Shown one piece after another: positions 62,954 through 64,000 of a DNA stretch of 64,000 nt; position 1 is the first letter of the stretch, and each line of letters opens with the position of its first letter. A model generated the notes under the pieces. The model was not told the DNA's origin. It worked only from the letters and a program-made list of their open reading frames with translations, and did not search any database. This DNA is from an uncultured Pirellulaceae bacterium (GTDB lineage: Bacteria; Planctomycetota; Planctomycetia; Pirellulales; Pirellulaceae). The DNA lies in assembly GCA_937941455.1 (NCBI GenBank), contig CALDHM010000010.1, positions 208,465-272,464 on the forward strand, in the 5' to 3' direction. The translations under genes and the position numbers were made by a program.

Positions 62954-64000
62954 ATGCCGAACATCCCTGACAATCTTGTCCCATTCTACGACGACGGACC
63001 CGATTGGCCGCAGACGCCCGAGCAGCAAGCCGCTGAACGAGCGTATCGCGACTCGTTCCTCCTATCGGCCCGCGAGGCTGCTCATTGGAAGAGCATCGAT
63101 AAAGACGCCATCGACCGCGCGTGGGAGGAACGTCGTCGCGTTCGCCAGCAAGCTGAGGTGCTGTTTCCTTCGGCCAGTCTATTCGACGATCCGGAACTCG
63201 ACAGCGACCAAGTCGTCTATCGCCGTGATCATCTCATCGACGCCTCACGCACACGAGGTCGCGTGCATGGATTCGAGTTCGTTCGGCAATGCTGGGAGGC
63301 CTTGCTCGATGGTGGTGTCGATGAACACGTGATCGCACCCCAGATCATTCGTCCCTGGCTGGCGTCAGTCGCTGAGTGGGTCGCCACCGAAATCACACCA
63401 GATCGCTTCGATACGCCGCGACTGCCAGACGAAGATTTAAGCCAAAGGCAGCGACGAATGCTCCAACAAGCCATGCGCGTGATCGCCGCCAGCGATCCCA
63501 AACACCCCGAGGCCATCCTCAACCAATTGAACGAGATTACCCGCGAGCAACTCGAATGGCTCTGGCCCGGTCGCATTCCGCTGGGCAAGCTCACGCTGCT
63601 GGCGGGCGATCCGGGTCTAGGAAAATCATTCGTCACGTTGGATTTGGCGGCTCGCGTTTCCCGCGGTGAACCGTGGCCCGACCTGCCGCTGTTCAAGCAG
63701 CGACCCGGCAAAGCGATCATCATGAACTGCGAAGATGACTCAGCCGACACCATCGCTCCTAGGCTCGACAAGGCGGGGGCCGATGGAGCCAATGTCTATT
63801 TGTTGGAGGGAGTGCGAACTGGCGATCAACGGCGGATGTTCTCATTGGAACTCGATCTGCCACTGCTTGAGCAATCGCTGCAGCGAGTTAGCGACGCCCG
63901 TCTGATCGTCATCGATCCCATCTCAGCCTACTGCGGCAAGATCGACTCGCACAAGAACAGCGATGTCCGAGGCATGCTGGCTCCCTTGGCCGAATTGGCT
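62954..64000 (+). CDS. RepA-like AAA ATPase, C-terminus beyond window
   Basis: At least 349 codons, open to the right edge. After about 190 mostly helical, charged residues comes a RecA-type ATPase domain: EWLWPGRIPLGKLTLLAGDPGLGKSFVTLDLA (Walker A GDPGLGKS), then MNCEDDSADTIAPRLDKAGAD and RLIVIDPISAYCGKIDSHKNSDVRGML (Walker B region). These match the AAA_25/RepA family found in plasmids and integrated elements, often with primase or replication roles. No other element gene (integrase) is inside the window. Confidence 0.85.
   Translation, partial: MPNIPDNLVPFYDDGPDWPQTPEQQAAERAYRDSFLLSAREAAHWKSIDKDAIDRAWEERRRVRQQAEVLFPSASLFDDPELDSDQVVYRRDHLIDASRTRGRVHGFEFVRQCWEALLDGGVDEHVIAPQIIRPWLASVAEWVATEITPDRFDTPRLPDEDLSQRQRRMLQQAMRVIAASDPKHPEAILNQLNEITREQLEWLWPGRIPLGKLTLLAGDPGLGKSFVTLDLAARVSRGEPWPDLPLFKQRPGKAIIMNCEDDSADTIAPRLDKAGADGANVYLLEGVRTGDQRRMFSLELDLPLLEQSLQRVSDARLIVIDPISAYCGKIDSHKNSDVRGMLAPLAELA

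Overview
The window reads as chromosomal DNA of a planctomycete, most likely a Pirellulales-type member (inference). Supporting signs are a DUF1559 prepilin-like protein with a terminal H-x9-DG motif, a CxPSR sulfatase, several Ser/Thr kinases including RDD- and FHA-fused forms, a subtilase with an EPRVVLA-like N-terminal motif, a formylmethanofuran dehydrogenase subunit C (the planctomycete C1-transfer pathway), and loosely packed genes with long spacers carrying dispersed short repeats. No rRNA, CRISPR array or complete insertion sequence was seen. One tRNA gene is present.

Layout. 1-5.3 kb: secreted subtilase (cut by the left edge), a methyltransferase-like protein, glgC and a small conserved-looking protein. 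5.7-9.3 kb: a 1200-residue SMC/YhaN-like coiled-coil protein whose ATPase motifs are eroded, with two DUF4332 domains. 9.4-14.6 kb: fhcC behind a multi-domain kinase (kinase, RDD, apparent second pseudokinase, RDD), divergent from an FHA-pseudokinase. 14.7-26.3 kb: M24 peptidase, SMP-30 lactonase, Na/Pi symporter, BNR-repeat protein, a glutamine-rich S9 peptidase and an M20 peptidase. 26.5-37.2 kb: secreted and envelope functions (TolC, PEP-CTERM remnant, M3 peptidase, sulfatase, serpin) plus a DUF3127 OB-fold protein and a TlpA-like thioredoxin.

37.8-50.4 kb: PAS-GAF-receiver protein, membrane phosphoesterase, GNAT, ErpA/IscA, a secreted protein overlapping a sirtuin without zinc cysteines, a DUF1559 plus lipoprotein pair, formate-THF ligase, an RluA-type pseudouridine synthase and a cation/proton antiporter. 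50.7-59.2 kb: a kinase, then a kbl-ltaE-hydroxyacid dehydrogenase cluster, OsmC, and a tig-clpP-clpP chaperone/protease operon. 60.1-62 kb: tRNA-Gly with promoter and terminator, then an FHA protein plus ECF-type sigma factor pair. 62.5 kb to the right edge: a short-repeat tract and what looks like the start of an integrated element (small acidic protein, winged-helix-like protein, RepA-like AAA ATPase).

Themes: surface and secreted proteolysis (S8, S9, M3 and a serpin); phospho-signalling with several catalytically degenerate proteins (pseudo-SMC, FHA-pseudokinase, second kinase-like domain, histidine-less dimerisation segment); and folate/methanofuran C1 plus glycine metabolism (fhcC, fhs, kbl, ltaE) spread over the window.
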